Origin: Variovorax sp. RA8
GTDB lineage: Bacteria > Pseudomonadota > Gammaproteobacteria > Burkholderiales > Burkholderiaceae_C
Length of the DNA stretch: 64,000 nucleotides
Direction of reading: 5' to 3'
NCBI RefSeq assembly: GCF_901827175.1
Contig: NZ_LR594662.1
Span: 5,208,001 to 5,272,000, forward strand
In this document: positions 41,638 through 48,855 of the stretch, piece by piece
How positions within the stretch are numbered: position 1 is the first letter of the stretch
Layout of the letters: every line of letters begins with the position of its first letter
Notes under the pieces: generated by a model
What the model was told of the DNA's origin: nothing
Database searches by the model: none
Seen by the model: only the letters and a program-made list of their open reading frames with translations
Program-made: the position numbers and the translations under genes

Positions 41638-41838
41638 TCAGGGCTTGATGTCGACCGTTGGCTTATCTGGGATGTCATCCAGTGCGAGAGCGCCTTGTCT
41701 GAGCTTCTCCAGTCTGGCTATGCAGTCCGTCACATCCTTGGATGGCTCGCCCTTGGCCTTCTCCTCGGTGATCCGCGCCTGGTAGAAGTCTGCAAGAGCT
41801 TTGGGTGTCAGTCCTGGTGGTGCTGTGAGGTCGCACAT
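41638..41838 (-). CDS. Small unknown protein (66 aa)
   Basis: Not recognised. Charged, helical (LADFYQARITEEKAKGEP) with a Pro/Asp-rich end. G+C-richer than neighbours and with no clear promoter or strong ribosome site upstream; the competing frame on the plus strand looks like a shadow. Confidence 0.45.
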   Translation of the reverse strand: MCDLTAPPGLTPKALADFYQARITEEKAKGEPSKDVTDCIARLEKLRQGALALDDIPDKPTVDIKP

Positions 41839-41914
41839 AGAGAGCCTTTCGTGTTGACATCACTGTACAGTGCGAATCATCACTTTTGGCTCACTGGCGC
41901 CGTTCGGGCACGTA

Positions 41915-41938
41915 ATAAACGGCCCCTCAAGGGGTTTG
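41915..41938 (-). terminator. Terminator of the 41927-43674 unit
   Basis: CCCC-TTGA-GGGG hairpin overlapping the stop of the 130-aa gene; weak T-rich tail (GTTTATTA). Confidence 0.55.
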
Positions 41939-42319
41939 CTCAGTCTCAAGAAGGATCGGCTTGTTGGGCTTCTCAGCTTGCTTCAAGAAGGCTGCGGCCA
42001 TGGCCTTCTTCACCTCCGAATCGTTCATCACGGCATCAAGAGTCTCATGGGGGATTCGTGAAGGAGCCTTGGCTACCTCAGAGGCAAGGACCTGCACCAT
42101 CCTGTTTGGTGTCACATCATCCTTGAGTTTGAACGCATCCTGAAGTGTGAAAACAAGCATTGGTGACATCAAGATCATCATCAGCTCAACATCTGCAAAC
42201 CTTCGTTGTTGAAATCTATCCAGAAAATCAGAAATCAAAAATTTTAAAGCTCTTGCTCTCTGCTTCTTGAATTTGAGCTGAGCCTTTCTTTTCGGAAAGA
42301 AGTCAAAATCTGTGTTCAT
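41927..42319 (-). CDS. Hypothetical basic protein (130 aa)
   Basis: Not recognised. The N-terminus is very basic (FFPKRKAQLKFKKQRARALK), then helical (MMILMSPMLVFTLQDAFKL). It contains the dispersed motif at 42231-42252, coding Ala-Leu-Lys-Phe-Leu-Ile. Probable last gene of the unit from 43674. Confidence 0.58.
   Translation of the reverse strand: MNTDFDFFPKRKAQLKFKKQRARALKFLISDFLDRFQQRRFADVELMMILMSPMLVFTLQDAFKLKDDVTPNRMVQVLASEVAKAPSRIPHETLDAVMNDSEVKKAMAAAFLKQAEKPNKPILLETEQTP
42231..42252 (-). repeat. Dispersed GAGCTTTAAAATTTT motif, copy 4 (reverse, within a gene)
   Basis: Best-matching copy: GAGCTTTAAAATTTT followed by TGATTTC on the minus strand, inside the 41927-42319 coding sequence. 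Confidence 0.62.
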
Positions 42320-42322
42320 GGC

Positions 42323-42505
42323 TTACTTCCTCAAGAACTCTATAAGAGCTTTATATTTTGGATTGTTGCCATGCTCTTGCTCATAGACGACAAGGACGGA
42401 ATGTGGAAGGTTGACAGATGCGCCTACTATCTTCGCCATCACAAGTTCTTTAAGATCGTTGGGAAGTGCGCTCTGCGAATTAAGGATTAAAAATTGTTGT
42501 ATCAT
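42323..42505 (-). CDS. Small unknown protein (60 aa)
   Basis: Not recognised. Soluble; MIQQFLILNSQSALPNDLKE, then a central beta-rich part (GASVNLPHSVLVVYEQEH). Lies three bases before the 130-aa gene. Confidence 0.52.
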   Translation of the reverse strand: MIQQFLILNSQSALPNDLKELVMAKIVGASVNLPHSVLVVYEQEHGNNPKYKALIEFLRK

Positions 42506-42548
42506 AGATTCTTCTTATAGTTATTGGCTCGTGAGGTGAGCAACTCCA

Positions 42549-42737
42549 TTATTCAGTAGCAGTTGTTGTTGTCCCAAGTGTCATCACGAAGAGTGGATTT
42601 GCGGTTGCTGAAAAATTGGTAAGTGCATTCTGCAAGTCTTTCAAAGACTCTTGGCTCAACTTATTAGAGGATGGTGCGTAGCTGATTTGCTTCTCATGGT
42701 AGTTGCCACTTTTCATTGGTAAGTAATCTATTATCAT
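42549..42737 (-). CDS. Relaxase N-terminus mimic, probably frameshifted (62 aa)
   Basis: The start at 42737 gives MIIDYLPMKSGNYHEKQISY, matching the first 20 residues of the relaxase (MLIDYMNMTNGKYHEGQLLY). The rest is unrelated. Near the end another frame reads SNRKSTLRDDTWDNNNCY then stop, matching the end of the next upstream gene (SNFKENLRDDSWDNNNQY). A frameshift around the T5 run near 42612 is therefore likely. It may be a decoy, a regulator or a decayed duplicate. Confidence 0.5.
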   Translation of the reverse strand: MIIDYLPMKSGNYHEKQISYAPSSNKLSQESLKDLQNALTNFSATANPLFVMTLGTTTTATE

Positions 42738-42750
42738 TTTTTGAGTCCTT

Positions 42751-42948
42751 TTAATATTGATTGTTGTTGTCCCAACTATCGTCACGAAGATTTTCTTTGA
42801 AGTTTGAAGCTGCGGACTTTTCTTGGGATTCGTTTAGAAGAACTATGTGACTCATTGGCTTGACGTTTTTCAGATTAATGTGATTGGCTATCGTCTCAAC
42901 TTGCTGACGAAGTATTGGACTTTTTATAAATTGCGCTTTTCTGTTCAT
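42751..42948 (-). CDS. Small unknown protein with RDDSWDNNNQY end (65 aa)
   Basis: Not recognised. Basic N-terminus (MNRKAQFIKSPILRQQ), then helical; the end RDDSWDNNNQY is duplicated in an alternative frame at the 3' end of the 42549 gene. The ATG overlaps the upstream stop (ATGA). Confidence 0.52.
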   Translation of the reverse strand: MNRKAQFIKSPILRQQVETIANHINLKNVKPMSHIVLLNESQEKSAASNFKENLRDDSWDNNNQY

Positions 42949-43556
42949 GATGATTTCCTTTGTTTCATGTTTGGGTAGTGTTTTGCTTTGATGTCTTGGT
43001 GAAGAGTGCCCTCGGCCATCTTCTTGTCGTTGTTCATAAGTGATTTGGTAGTTCTGACGATTGGTAGTGAAGATAGGATTCCATCCACTCCAATTCTGTG
43101 ACCTTTGAAAGTTACTGCGTTCTTGCTTTCATTTCTTTCGGAACTATCAACCATCCATCTTCCATGATCGTATAAAGCTTTCATTCCTAGGTTGACATCG
43201 CCGCCTATGCTACGAGCCATTTCTTTTTGCCATTCATCTTCATCATTGCATTGTGAATAGTCGCTTTTTGGGGTGTCAATTAGCAAAAATGGATGTTTAG
43301 CAATTTCGTACACATTTTCCAAGAATGACTTAAAAGTTCTTCTGTCTGTTTGATTGCAGATGAAGAAGTGCCTAGCCGAATTTGTGTAGCACTTAACCAA
43401 GTCGGCAAATCTTGCTGTGGCATCTGTGTCATCGTCTAAAGCAAGCTCTGCGAAGAAGGCATTGGTAGATGTGATTGCTTCTGATTCTGTGGATGGCTCT
43501 GCTTTAAAAGCTGAGTAGTGTTGAAGCTCTGAATAAACCTCGTTGAATGTTCTCAT
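42945..43556 (-). CDS. Hypothetical protein (203 aa)
   Basis: Start at 43556 (MRTFNEVYSELQHYS), after GAGGAACGCC. Not recognised. Soluble, helical N-terminal half, basic C-terminus (DIKAKHYPNMKQRKSS). Coupled to the tiny membrane gene upstream and the 65-aa gene downstream. Confidence 0.58.
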   Translation of the reverse strand: MRTFNEVYSELQHYSAFKAEPSTESEAITSTNAFFAELALDDDTDATARFADLVKCYTNSARHFFICNQTDRRTFKSFLENVYEIAKHPFLLIDTPKSDYSQCNDEDEWQKEMARSIGGDVNLGMKALYDHGRWMVDSSERNESKNAVTFKGHRIGVDGILSSLPIVRTTKSLMNNDKKMAEGTLHQDIKAKHYPNMKQRKSS

Positions 43557-43566
43557 GGCGTTCCTC

Positions 43567-43674
43567 TTAGTAGCCCATAAGTACAAGTTGAAGAACTGCC
43601 AAGATGCCAATGCCGTGAATCCATAATTGCATTGTGATGTTGTCGTTCTCTGCTGTGGTTGGTTTGTATTTCAT
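43567..43674 (-). CDS. Tiny membrane protein, easily missed (35 aa)
   Basis: Frame from ATG 43674 (MKYKPTTAENDN) to TAA 43567, with AAGGAAATC before the start and directly behind a family-2 promoter. One membrane helix (LWIHGIGILAVLQLVLMGY). Without it the promoter would have a long untranslated leader, so it is probably a real first gene. Confidence 0.6.
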   Translation of the reverse strand: MKYKPTTAENDNITMQLWIHGIGILAVLQLVLMGY

Positions 43675-43700
43675 AATGATTTCCTTGTTGTTATGTATTA

Positions 43701-43759
43701 ATATTAGCAAAGCATTTTAAATAATCAATAGACAAAGCAAATGTTTAAGATAAACGGTT
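43701..43759 (-). promoter_or_regulatory. Family-2 promoter for the 41927-43674 unit
   Basis: TTGATT (43723-43728), 16 bases, TAATAT (43701-43706). Upstream block AACCGTTTATCTTAAAC (43743-43759). Confidence 0.6.
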
Positions 43760-43774
43760 AAATGAGCGGACAAG

Positions 43775-43799
43775 AAAAAAGCACCTCATAGGTGCTTTG
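43775..43799 (-). terminator. Terminator of the 43801-44268 gene
   Basis: GCACC-TCAT-AGGTGC hairpin with A and T runs directly after the stop. Confidence 0.78.
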
Positions 43800-43800
43800 T

Positions 43801-44268
43801 CTATTTTGAGCTTGCATTTTTTCTTACTCTGGCTTTTCGATCTATCTCGTCAATCTCATCTTTTGCGCTCCAGCTCGTATCAGCATAATCTATATGAAAG
43901 TATTGCTCGGGCCAGTCATATGACTCTTCCCAAAGTTGGTCATCACATGGAGCATCGGAGATGATTACGACCCTGTCTCCATACCACTCCCCCTTGTGAC
44001 CCCATAGATTTCCACATGCTTCCATGAAGATTGCTCCAGCATGTTCTTTGCTGTAGTAGCTTAGATAGCCTCTATGTTCCTTTGCCCATGAACCTTTGAT
44101 GTTTGACTTGGAGAAGCCTATGTATGGCTCTTCCTGTTCTTCGCTTTTTGTGTAGCCTGCATCATACTTTTGAGCAATTAGTTCTTGTGCTTGCTCATCG
44201 GCTATGTGAGTGGCTAGCATGCCTCTTTGTTTTTTGTCTAAGTTGATGATTTTGAAATATGTGCTCAT
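43801..44268 (-). CDS. Hypothetical Trp-rich protein (155 aa)
   Basis: Not recognised. Many Trp/Tyr residues (YSKEHAGAIFMEACGNLWGH; GEWYGDRVVIISDAPCDDQLW), soluble, basic C-terminus (KARVRKNASSK). Monocistronic behind the 44297 promoter. Confidence 0.58.
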   Translation of the reverse strand: MSTYFKIINLDKKQRGMLATHIADEQAQELIAQKYDAGYTKSEEQEEPYIGFSKSNIKGSWAKEHRGYLSYYSKEHAGAIFMEACGNLWGHKGEWYGDRVVIISDAPCDDQLWEESYDWPEQYFHIDYADTSWSAKDEIDEIDRKARVRKNASSK

Positions 44269-44296
44269 GATGAATTTTTCTTGTTGTTATATATTC

Positions 44297-44356
44297 ATAT
44301 TAGCAAACCATTTTGAATAATCAATAGACAAAGATGATATTTACGATAGACGGTTA
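44297..44356 (-). promoter_or_regulatory. Family-2 promoter for the 43801-44268 gene
   Basis: TTGATT (44319-44324), 16 bases, TAATAT (44297-44302). Upstream block AACCGTCTATCGTAAA is slightly diverged. Confidence 0.58.
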
Positions 44357-44370
44357 GATGAGCAGACAAG

Positions 44371-44393
44371 AAAAAAGCACCCACGAGGTGCCT
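44371..44393 (-). terminator. Terminator of the 44393-44980 unit
   Basis: GCACC-CACGA-GGTGC hairpin with A-run at the stop of the 45-aa gene. Confidence 0.75.
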
Positions 44394-44530
44394 TATAGTT
44401 TGTAGAGCCAGATGGATATAATTACTATGAGTGTCCAACAAGATAAGAAGTAAGCCAAATAACATAGATCCTCAGCATCCCATGAATCTTTGTTTTTCAT
44501 TTGCATTGCTTCTTTATATTTATTTTCCAT
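44393..44530 (-). CDS. Tiny membrane protein, easily missed (45 aa)
   Basis: Frame from ATG 44530 (MENKYKEAMQMKNKDSW) to TAA 44393, with AAGGGAAATC before the start. One long membrane helix (YFLSCWTLIVIISIWLYKL). Ends exactly at a terminator and follows the 136-aa gene, both supporting a real gene. Confidence 0.6.
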   Translation of the reverse strand: MENKYKEAMQMKNKDSWDAEDLCYLAYFLSCWTLIVIISIWLYKL

Positions 44531-44569
44531 GATTTCCCTTTGATTCTTTAAGTTCTGCTTGCGCGCTCT

Positions 44570-44980
44570 TCATTCAAGCGAAAGTATGTTTTCGACTTGA
44601 GTTCTTACGTTGTAGCGAAGATCTTCATCAATTTGAAATTGATGTCTTTTGATGAAATCAAGCATTGATTCTGTGATAGTTACTTCATCATCGCTTTCAA
44701 TTTCAAATTGTGGCTCGTCAGACTCGACTTCATGACTTTTCATGATTGCATCAATCATGTGATCTTTCAAACCTTTAAGACTTCTAAGCTTTGAAATACA
44801 TTCGCCTTGATCAATGTAGATTGAAGAGTTCACTGTAAGAGTGAAGCCGGTATCTTCATGGATTAATTCGTATTTAGCCCATGAGCCAGTGACATTTCCA
44901 GCCTCTAATGGATAAGCTTCGTACTGCTCGCTTGAGATGTAATCAATGCTTGTGTTTTTTGTAGATAAAATATAATTCAT
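44570..44980 (-). CDS. Hypothetical acidic protein (136 aa)
   Basis: Not recognised. Soluble; beta-rich N-terminal half (WAKYELIHEDTGFTLTVN), acidic centre (EVESDEPQFEIESDDEVT), helical end. First gene behind the 45006 promoter. Confidence 0.58.
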   Translation of the reverse strand: MNYILSTKNTSIDYISSEQYEAYPLEAGNVTGSWAKYELIHEDTGFTLTVNSSIYIDQGECISKLRSLKGLKDHMIDAIMKSHEVESDEPQFEIESDDEVTITESMLDFIKRHQFQIDEDLRYNVRTQVENILSLE

Positions 44981-45005
44981 ATTAGCTCCTTGTTGTTATT
45001 TATTT

Positions 45006-45063
45006 ATATTAGCAAACCATTTTAAATAATCAATAGACAAAGTGATATTTAAGATGAACGGTT
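45006..45063 (-). promoter_or_regulatory. Family-2 promoter for the 44393-44980 unit
   Basis: TTGATT (45028-45033), 16 bases, TAATAT (45006-45011). Upstream block AACCGTTCATCTTAAA (45048-45063). Confidence 0.6.
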
Positions 45064-45094
45064 GCTTTAGTGGGGGATAGGTTTAACTACTAGC

Positions 45095-45157
45095 GGTAGC
45101 TCGTGCACTTGTGAGAGGCGCTCTTTAGAGCTGGAAAGGGGATACCTAGCAGGCGTG
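45095..45157 (+). other. Conserved hairpin-rich element, copy d
   Basis: GTAGCTCGTGCACTTGTGAG, hairpin GCTCT-TT-AGAGC, then GGAAAGGGGATACC. It lies upstream of the plus-strand HEPN gene at 45209, where it and the following terminator could act as a leader/attenuator. Confidence 0.45.
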
Positions 45158-45179
45158 AAAAAGCACCCGTAGGTGCTTG
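45158..45179. terminator. Terminator or attenuator upstream of the HEPN gene
   Basis: GCACC-CGTA-GGTGC hairpin. No minus-strand gene ends here, so it either stops transcription from element d or attenuates the 45209 gene. Confidence 0.65.
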
Positions 45180-45208
45180 GCTGGTAAACTGCTTGCATAG
45201 GAGCCGGA

Positions 45209-46381
45209 ATGAGCAAATCTCTTCAAGAAATCATTAAGCAGCAGCAAGCTCGTGAGGATATGTTGTCCAAATATGCTGGAGCTTCAAGCATTACTGACAC
45301 CCTTGCCAAGATGAACAAGGATTCATTGAGTAGCATCCTTGCACATCAAAAAAGCATGAGTGCTGTGGAGAACTTCGGCAAGATGTTTGAAAAGGAGAAA
45401 TTTGCAGCTTCGCAAATTGCTAAGTTTGCAACTCCTGTCTTGCCCTCTTATATTGGCGACGCCATCAAGCTCTCAAAATCACTGACTGAGAATAGTGCGA
45501 TGAGTCAGATGAAATCAATCATTGCCTCTGATGCCATGCACCATCTTAAGATTGGTGAAACCATCAAGAACTTTGAACTTGGAAGTGCCTTTAAAAGCTT
45601 GGCGATTGGAAATGCCATTGAACGACTGGTGCCTAAGATTCCACCATTGTTTGCTTCTGAAATGTTGGCTCTTGAACAGTTCAAAAGTCTTGGAAGTGTG
45701 ATTCGCTCTGCTGATGTTTTCGGTGAGCTGCATTCCAAGGCTTTGAGATCCAGCCTAGGCGACTGGCGGGGCACCATCGTTGTCCCTACCCTTGCACAAA
45801 GCCTCTACGTCACCCAAGGTTTCGACAGAGGTTTGACTGAGCTTCCAAATGAGGAGTTCTTTGGTGTCGTCTCTGAGGCTGGGCTGACACATCCATCTAC
45901 AGACATTGAGCTTTTTGGGCCAGTGGTTGTGGATGTCGGTGATGAGGAGCTGAATCAAGAGGAGCTGAATGCCAAATGCTATGCACGCATCTACAGGCTT
46001 GAAAATCGCCTGAGGACGTTCATTGATGAAGCTATGACGGCAAGGTTTGGAAATGGCTGGTTCAAGCAACTACCCGCTGATGTCAAAGACAACTTGAAAC
46101 AGGTTCAGGAAAAGAAGAGGAAAGCTGGAGAGGACAGGACCTTGATTGAATGCACTGACTTCAGCCACTACACCAAGATTATTTTCAAGGGTGATCTCTG
46201 GAGGGATGTCTTCTCCCCCCTGTTTGGGACACGGCGAAAAGAGGATGTGCAGGAATCCTTGAATCGGCTCAAGCCCATTCGTGACACTGCCATGCATAGC
46301 AACCCAGTAAGCCATGAGGATTGGGTGATGCTGCACTTTGAGACTGGCCGGCTGCTCAAGGTGATTGCCAAGCTGCACTGA
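45209..46381 (+). CDS. Swt1-type HEPN-domain protein (390 aa)
   Basis: ATG at 45209 follows AGGAGCCGGA. The N-terminal ~200 residues are helical, Ser/Lys/Ala-rich and unrecognised. Residues ~250-385 look like the Swt1-type HEPN domain: YRLENRLRTFIDEAM, IECTDFSHYTKIIF, and the R-x4-H motif in KPIRDTAMHSNPVS. HEPN proteins of this kind are usually RNases in stress or phage-defence systems. It is a rare plus-strand gene here and runs convergently into the methyltransferase-like gene. Confidence 0.72.
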   Translation: MSKSLQEIIKQQQAREDMLSKYAGASSITDTLAKMNKDSLSSILAHQKSMSAVENFGKMFEKEKFAASQIAKFATPVLPSYIGDAIKLSKSLTENSAMSQMKSIIASDAMHHLKIGETIKNFELGSAFKSLAIGNAIERLVPKIPPLFASEMLALEQFKSLGSVIRSADVFGELHSKALRSSLGDWRGTIVVPTLAQSLYVTQGFDRGLTELPNEEFFGVVSEAGLTHPSTDIELFGPVVVDVGDEELNQEELNAKCYARIYRLENRLRTFIDEAMTARFGNGWFKQLPADVKDNLKQVQEKKRKAGEDRTLIECTDFSHYTKIIFKGDLWRDVFSPLFGTRRKEDVQESLNRLKPIRDTAMHSNPVSHEDWVMLHFETGRLLKVIAKLH

Positions 46382-46385
46382 TGGT

Positions 46386-46862
46386 CTACAGGTCGCTCAT
46401 GCGGTGTGATGACCTGGTGAAGCTGTCCTCGATCCAGTGGTATTCCCAGATGGTGATGTCCTGAGGCGTGAGTGCGTTGCCGATCTGGATGTTCGCCTTG
46501 AGGATGGCTTCGGCTTGCTTTAAGAAGGCTGTGAGGTCGTCTGACTGAACGGTGAGCAACAGGTAGCGGTAAAGCCTGTCTCGGGACTCGTGGACGTTCT
46601 CTGGCGAGATGTCTATGCCGTAGATGGATGACAGGCACTTGAGGGCGTAGGTCGTGCTTTCGCCTGTGCTGTAGCTCAGCTTGCGCTTGAGGATCTCAAT
46701 GAGGAAGTTGCCTGTTCCGCAGGTTGGCTCCAGCCACGTGCTCAGCGGGTCTTGAAGCTTGTCCTGTGGGATGAGATCCAGCATCTTGCTCACGATGTGT
46801 GGAGGGGTGAACACTTCGCCAAGGCTCTTGACTCGCTCCCTGCTTTTGATGAGATCAGACAT
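46386..46862 (-). CDS. Small N6-methyltransferase-like protein lacking NPPY (158 aa)
   Basis: Shows the front part of an N6-adenine MTase: GEVFTPPHIVSKMLDLIP, motif I EPTCGTGNFLIEIL, YGIDISPENVHESRDRL, then ANIQIGNALT. It ends before any NPPY motif. Comparable short proteins exist in phages and plasmids, so it may not be a truncation; the catalytic residue is missing either way. It overlaps the 143-aa gene upstream. Third such protein in the window. Confidence 0.68.
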   Translation of the reverse strand: MSDLIKSRERVKSLGEVFTPPHIVSKMLDLIPQDKLQDPLSTWLEPTCGTGNFLIEILKRKLSYSTGESTTYALKCLSSIYGIDISPENVHESRDRLYRYLLLTVQSDDLTAFLKQAEAILKANIQIGNALTPQDITIWEYHWIEDSFTRSSHRMSDL

Positions 46863-47286
46863 TGGCGAAGAATTCCTGCTTCACCCAGTCAGCAGCTTCC
46901 TTCAAGGCGATGTCCATGGCTGTTCCTGGCCGTGCCGTAGGCATGTAGGCGGTCAATTCCTTGGATAGCTTGCCGTTCGGTGCGAAGCTGACTGTGTGGC
47001 ATGGAGTCCTGAGGCTGTTCGGTTCGTAAAGCTCAAGAGTTGCCGTGTTCTTCCTGCCCAATTTGACCTTCAAGGTGTAGCTCATTCCAATGATGTAGCG
47101 GTAGCTCGGGTTTGGTGCGGTCATCAACTCTCTGATTGCTGGCTGGTTGTACAAGTCATAGACCTGGTAGCCAGTGATTTCAGCAATGAGCTTCACGGTT
47201 GTTGGCTTGCCTGACTTTCTGATAGAGACGATGGCTGAAGATATTTTTCTATCTTTCTCTTGTTTTTGTTCTTTTGTGTAGTTCAT
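46855..47286 (-). CDS. Hypothetical protein (143 aa)
   Basis: Not recognised. The N-terminal ~50 residues look like a DNA-binding winged or HTH segment (SIRKSGKPTTVKLIAEITGY, VYDLYNQPAIRELM); the rest is beta-rich. It overlaps the methyltransferase-like gene, so the pair may act together. The ATG overlaps the stop of the 95-aa gene within its TTRKLKI tail codons. Confidence 0.58.
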   Translation of the reverse strand: MNYTKEQKQEKDRKISSAIVSIRKSGKPTTVKLIAEITGYQVYDLYNQPAIRELMTAPNPSYRYIIGMSYTLKVKLGRKNTATLELYEPNSLRTPCHTVSFAPNGKLSKELTAYMPTARPGTAMDIALKEAADWVKQEFFANV

Positions 47287-47570
47287 ATTTTTAACTTTCT
47301 TGTTGTTATGGGTTTTTCGCCAAGGCTTGATTGAAGGCTTTGTTGCAAATCAAAAGCATTCTTTGTGGCGGTTGTTATGTAATATAAGGAACGGCGGTTG
47401 TGGTTGTTGCTGAAATGGTCGTAAAAAAGACATTCGCCAACCTTGAGTCCATGTCTTATATATAATCTGAACCATACATAAGATATCTCTGTAAGCTCGC
47501 TCCTAAAAAGCTTGACTTTTATATAAATATCCATTTCAATTTCTTTTTTAGTTAGAGTTGGCGTATTCAT
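47283..47570 (-). CDS. Small protein with TTRKLKI tail (95 aa)
   Basis: ATG at 47570 (MNTPTLTKKE) has GGAG six bases before it; it overlaps the upstream gene by 23 bases. Beta-rich centre with several Tyr/Phe. The end ITTRKLKI is encoded by ACA-ACA-AGA-AAG, which is also the next gene's leader. Confidence 0.55.
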   Translation of the reverse strand: MNTPTLTKKEIEMDIYIKVKLFRSELTEISYVWFRLYIRHGLKVGECLFYDHFSNNHNRRSLYYITTATKNAFDLQQSLQSSLGEKPITTRKLKI

Positions 47571-47868
47571 TTCCATCTCCATGAAAAATATTCCCGACTG
47601 TACAAGCCACTACACTGTTCCAGTGCTCAATCTCAGACATGTCAACCTCTGACAGACATCCAATCATCTGGTATGAATCCAACCTGTCGTATACCCATTG
47701 TTTAAGCTGGCTGCGATAGATTGCTCTAGGTTTTGGCACAACAATGAATTCCTTGGTGCCATCATCTAGCAACAACAATCCAAACTTATTCTTGGCTGGC
47801 CTATGTGGGTGTGCTTTCCACTTTAATATTTCTTTCAAAGTGCTGAGAGTAAGTGTTGATGGGTTCAT
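47548..47868 (-). CDS. Hypothetical protein (106 aa)
   Basis: Not recognised. Soluble, with KFGLLLLDDGTKEFIVVPKP and a helical C-terminal half; ends in polar YANSN. Overlaps both neighbours in the four-gene unit. Confidence 0.56.
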   Translation of the reverse strand: MNPSTLTLSTLKEILKWKAHPHRPAKNKFGLLLLDDGTKEFIVVPKPRAIYRSQLKQWVYDRLDSYQMIGCLSEVDMSEIEHWNSVVACTVGNIFHGDGNEYANSN

Positions 47869-48122
47869 GCTGCTACTCCCATGTTGATGTCATTGACTAA
47901 CTTCATGGCGAAATTAAAAGCTGTAGAAGTCTTTTCTCCTTGGCATAGGAAACTGACCTTTTTGTTGTTCTTGAAGTAGATGTTCAGGATGCCCATGCCT
48001 TCATCGCTCAAGACTTGCACTACATAGTGAGCTTCGCTCTTGATTGTTAATGTGTAGTCGATCTGGGCTGACAATGCTTGTTCTATCGAATCTTTGCTTA
48101 GGTTTAAATCTTTGAGGTTCAT
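47865..48122 (-). CDS. Small unknown protein (85 aa)
   Basis: Not recognised. Soluble, alternating strand/helix pattern (YTLTIKSEAHYVVQVLSDEG). First gene behind the 48150 promoter; ATGA overlap with the next gene. Confidence 0.58.
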   Translation of the reverse strand: MNLKDLNLSKDSIEQALSAQIDYTLTIKSEAHYVVQVLSDEGMGILNIYFKNNKKVSFLCQGEKTSTAFNFAMKLVNDINMGVAA

Positions 48123-48149
48123 GGAATACTTTCTTGTTGTTATGTATTC

Positions 48150-48207
48150 ATATTAGCAAAGCATTTTAAATAATCAATAGACAAGCAATTGTTTAAGATG
48201 AACGGTT
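48150..48207 (-). promoter_or_regulatory. Family-2 promoter for the 46386-48122 unit
   Basis: TTGATT (48172-48177), 16 bases, TAATAT (48150-48155). Upstream block AACCGTTCATCTTAAAC (48191-48207). Confidence 0.6.
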
Positions 48208-48220
48208 GAAGTCATGGATA

Positions 48221-48279
48221 GGTATCGCTTCTTCTAAAGAAGAGTCTTCCCCTGATAGGGGATGTGCTTCGCATGGACG
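48221..48279 (+). other. Three consecutive small hairpins
   Basis: CTTCTT-CTA-AAGAAG (48228-48242), CCCCT-GAT-AGGGG (48249-48261) and TGC-TTC-GCA (about 48265-48273) lie in a row between a family-2 promoter and a terminator, the slot occupied elsewhere by the conserved hairpin element. Probably an unrelated or degenerate equivalent. Confidence 0.4.
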
Positions 48280-48280
48280 T

Positions 48281-48304
48281 AAAAAAAGCACCTCATGGGT
48301 GCCT
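48281..48304 (-). terminator. Terminator of the 48328-48744 gene
   Basis: GCACC-TCAT-GGGTGC hairpin with a seven-base A-run. Confidence 0.77.
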
Positions 48305-48327
48305 TGTTCTTCTGCTTAAGTTGTGGA

Positions 48328-48744
48328 TTAAGCTATCCATTCACCTTTTGCTTCGGTTACCTCTTCTTCTTCATCTTCATCGTTTTCATCTGGAACCTCA
48401 GAGTCTTCAACATACTCATTTAAGGCTGAGTTAAAAATGTCCTCTTCTTGCTTCTTAAGATATACAAGGACAATAGTTCTAAATTCATCAATGTCAGATT
48501 GTGTATAGACGAACGTGCTGTTTGAACGAAGATAATAAAGTATAGAGTTGAGTTCATTTCCCTCAAACCTATCTTCCGGCATAACTTGCCTCAGTGTTTT
48601 ATCTGCTTCGTACCAAAGATTTGTTCTCGTAAATCCATCAGTAGGAAGTAACTCGCTGAGAAGTTCATAGTAATGATCCCGTGCCTTGTAGAAAATCTCA
48701 CCAAGAATCAGATCGTCTGTTATTTCGCTCCTATTTATTTGCAT
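48328..48744 (-). CDS. Hypothetical acidic protein (138 aa)
   Basis: Not recognised. Soluble and helical, with a very acidic C-terminus (PDENDEDEEEEVTEAKGEW). AAGGAGATTAAC before the ATG. Borders the replication region; its acidic tail could be a DNA-mimic feature, but that is speculation. Confidence 0.58.
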   Translation of the reverse strand: MQINRSEITDDLILGEIFYKARDHYYELLSELLPTDGFTRTNLWYEADKTLRQVMPEDRFEGNELNSILYYLRSNSTFVYTQSDIDEFRTIVLVYLKKQEEDIFNSALNEYVEDSEVPDENDEDEEEEVTEAKGEWIA

Positions 48745-48767
48745 GTTAATCTCCTTTTAAGTTAATT

Positions 48768-48796
48768 ATTATATAATGAATGAAGATATTAATCAA
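48768..48796 (-). promoter_or_regulatory. Predicted promoter for the 48328-48744 gene
   Basis: TTGATT (48791-48796), 17 bases, TATAAT (48768-48773), a perfect -10. It lacks the TGC extension and the upstream block, unlike its neighbours. Confidence 0.6.
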
Positions 48797-48823
48797 TTGA
48801 TATTTGATGATTGCATATAATAG

Positions 48824-48846
48824 GAGCTTTAAAAATTTTGGATTTC
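48824..48846 (+). repeat. Dispersed GAGCTTTAAAATTTT motif, copy 5
   Basis: Forward copy with one extra A in the A-run, located at the edge of the putative replication origin. Confidence 0.55.
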
Positions 48847-48855
48847 GAAGATTAT

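Noticed and set aside
47283..47868. Frameshift between overlapping genes 47283-47570 and 47548-47868
   Set aside because: Both have plausible starts and distinct proteins, with ordinary overlap; no broken homology seen.
48221..48279. Interpreting the triple hairpin as a tRNA or riboswitch
   Set aside because: No tRNA cloverleaf features and no known riboswitch motif; kept only as unclassified hairpins.
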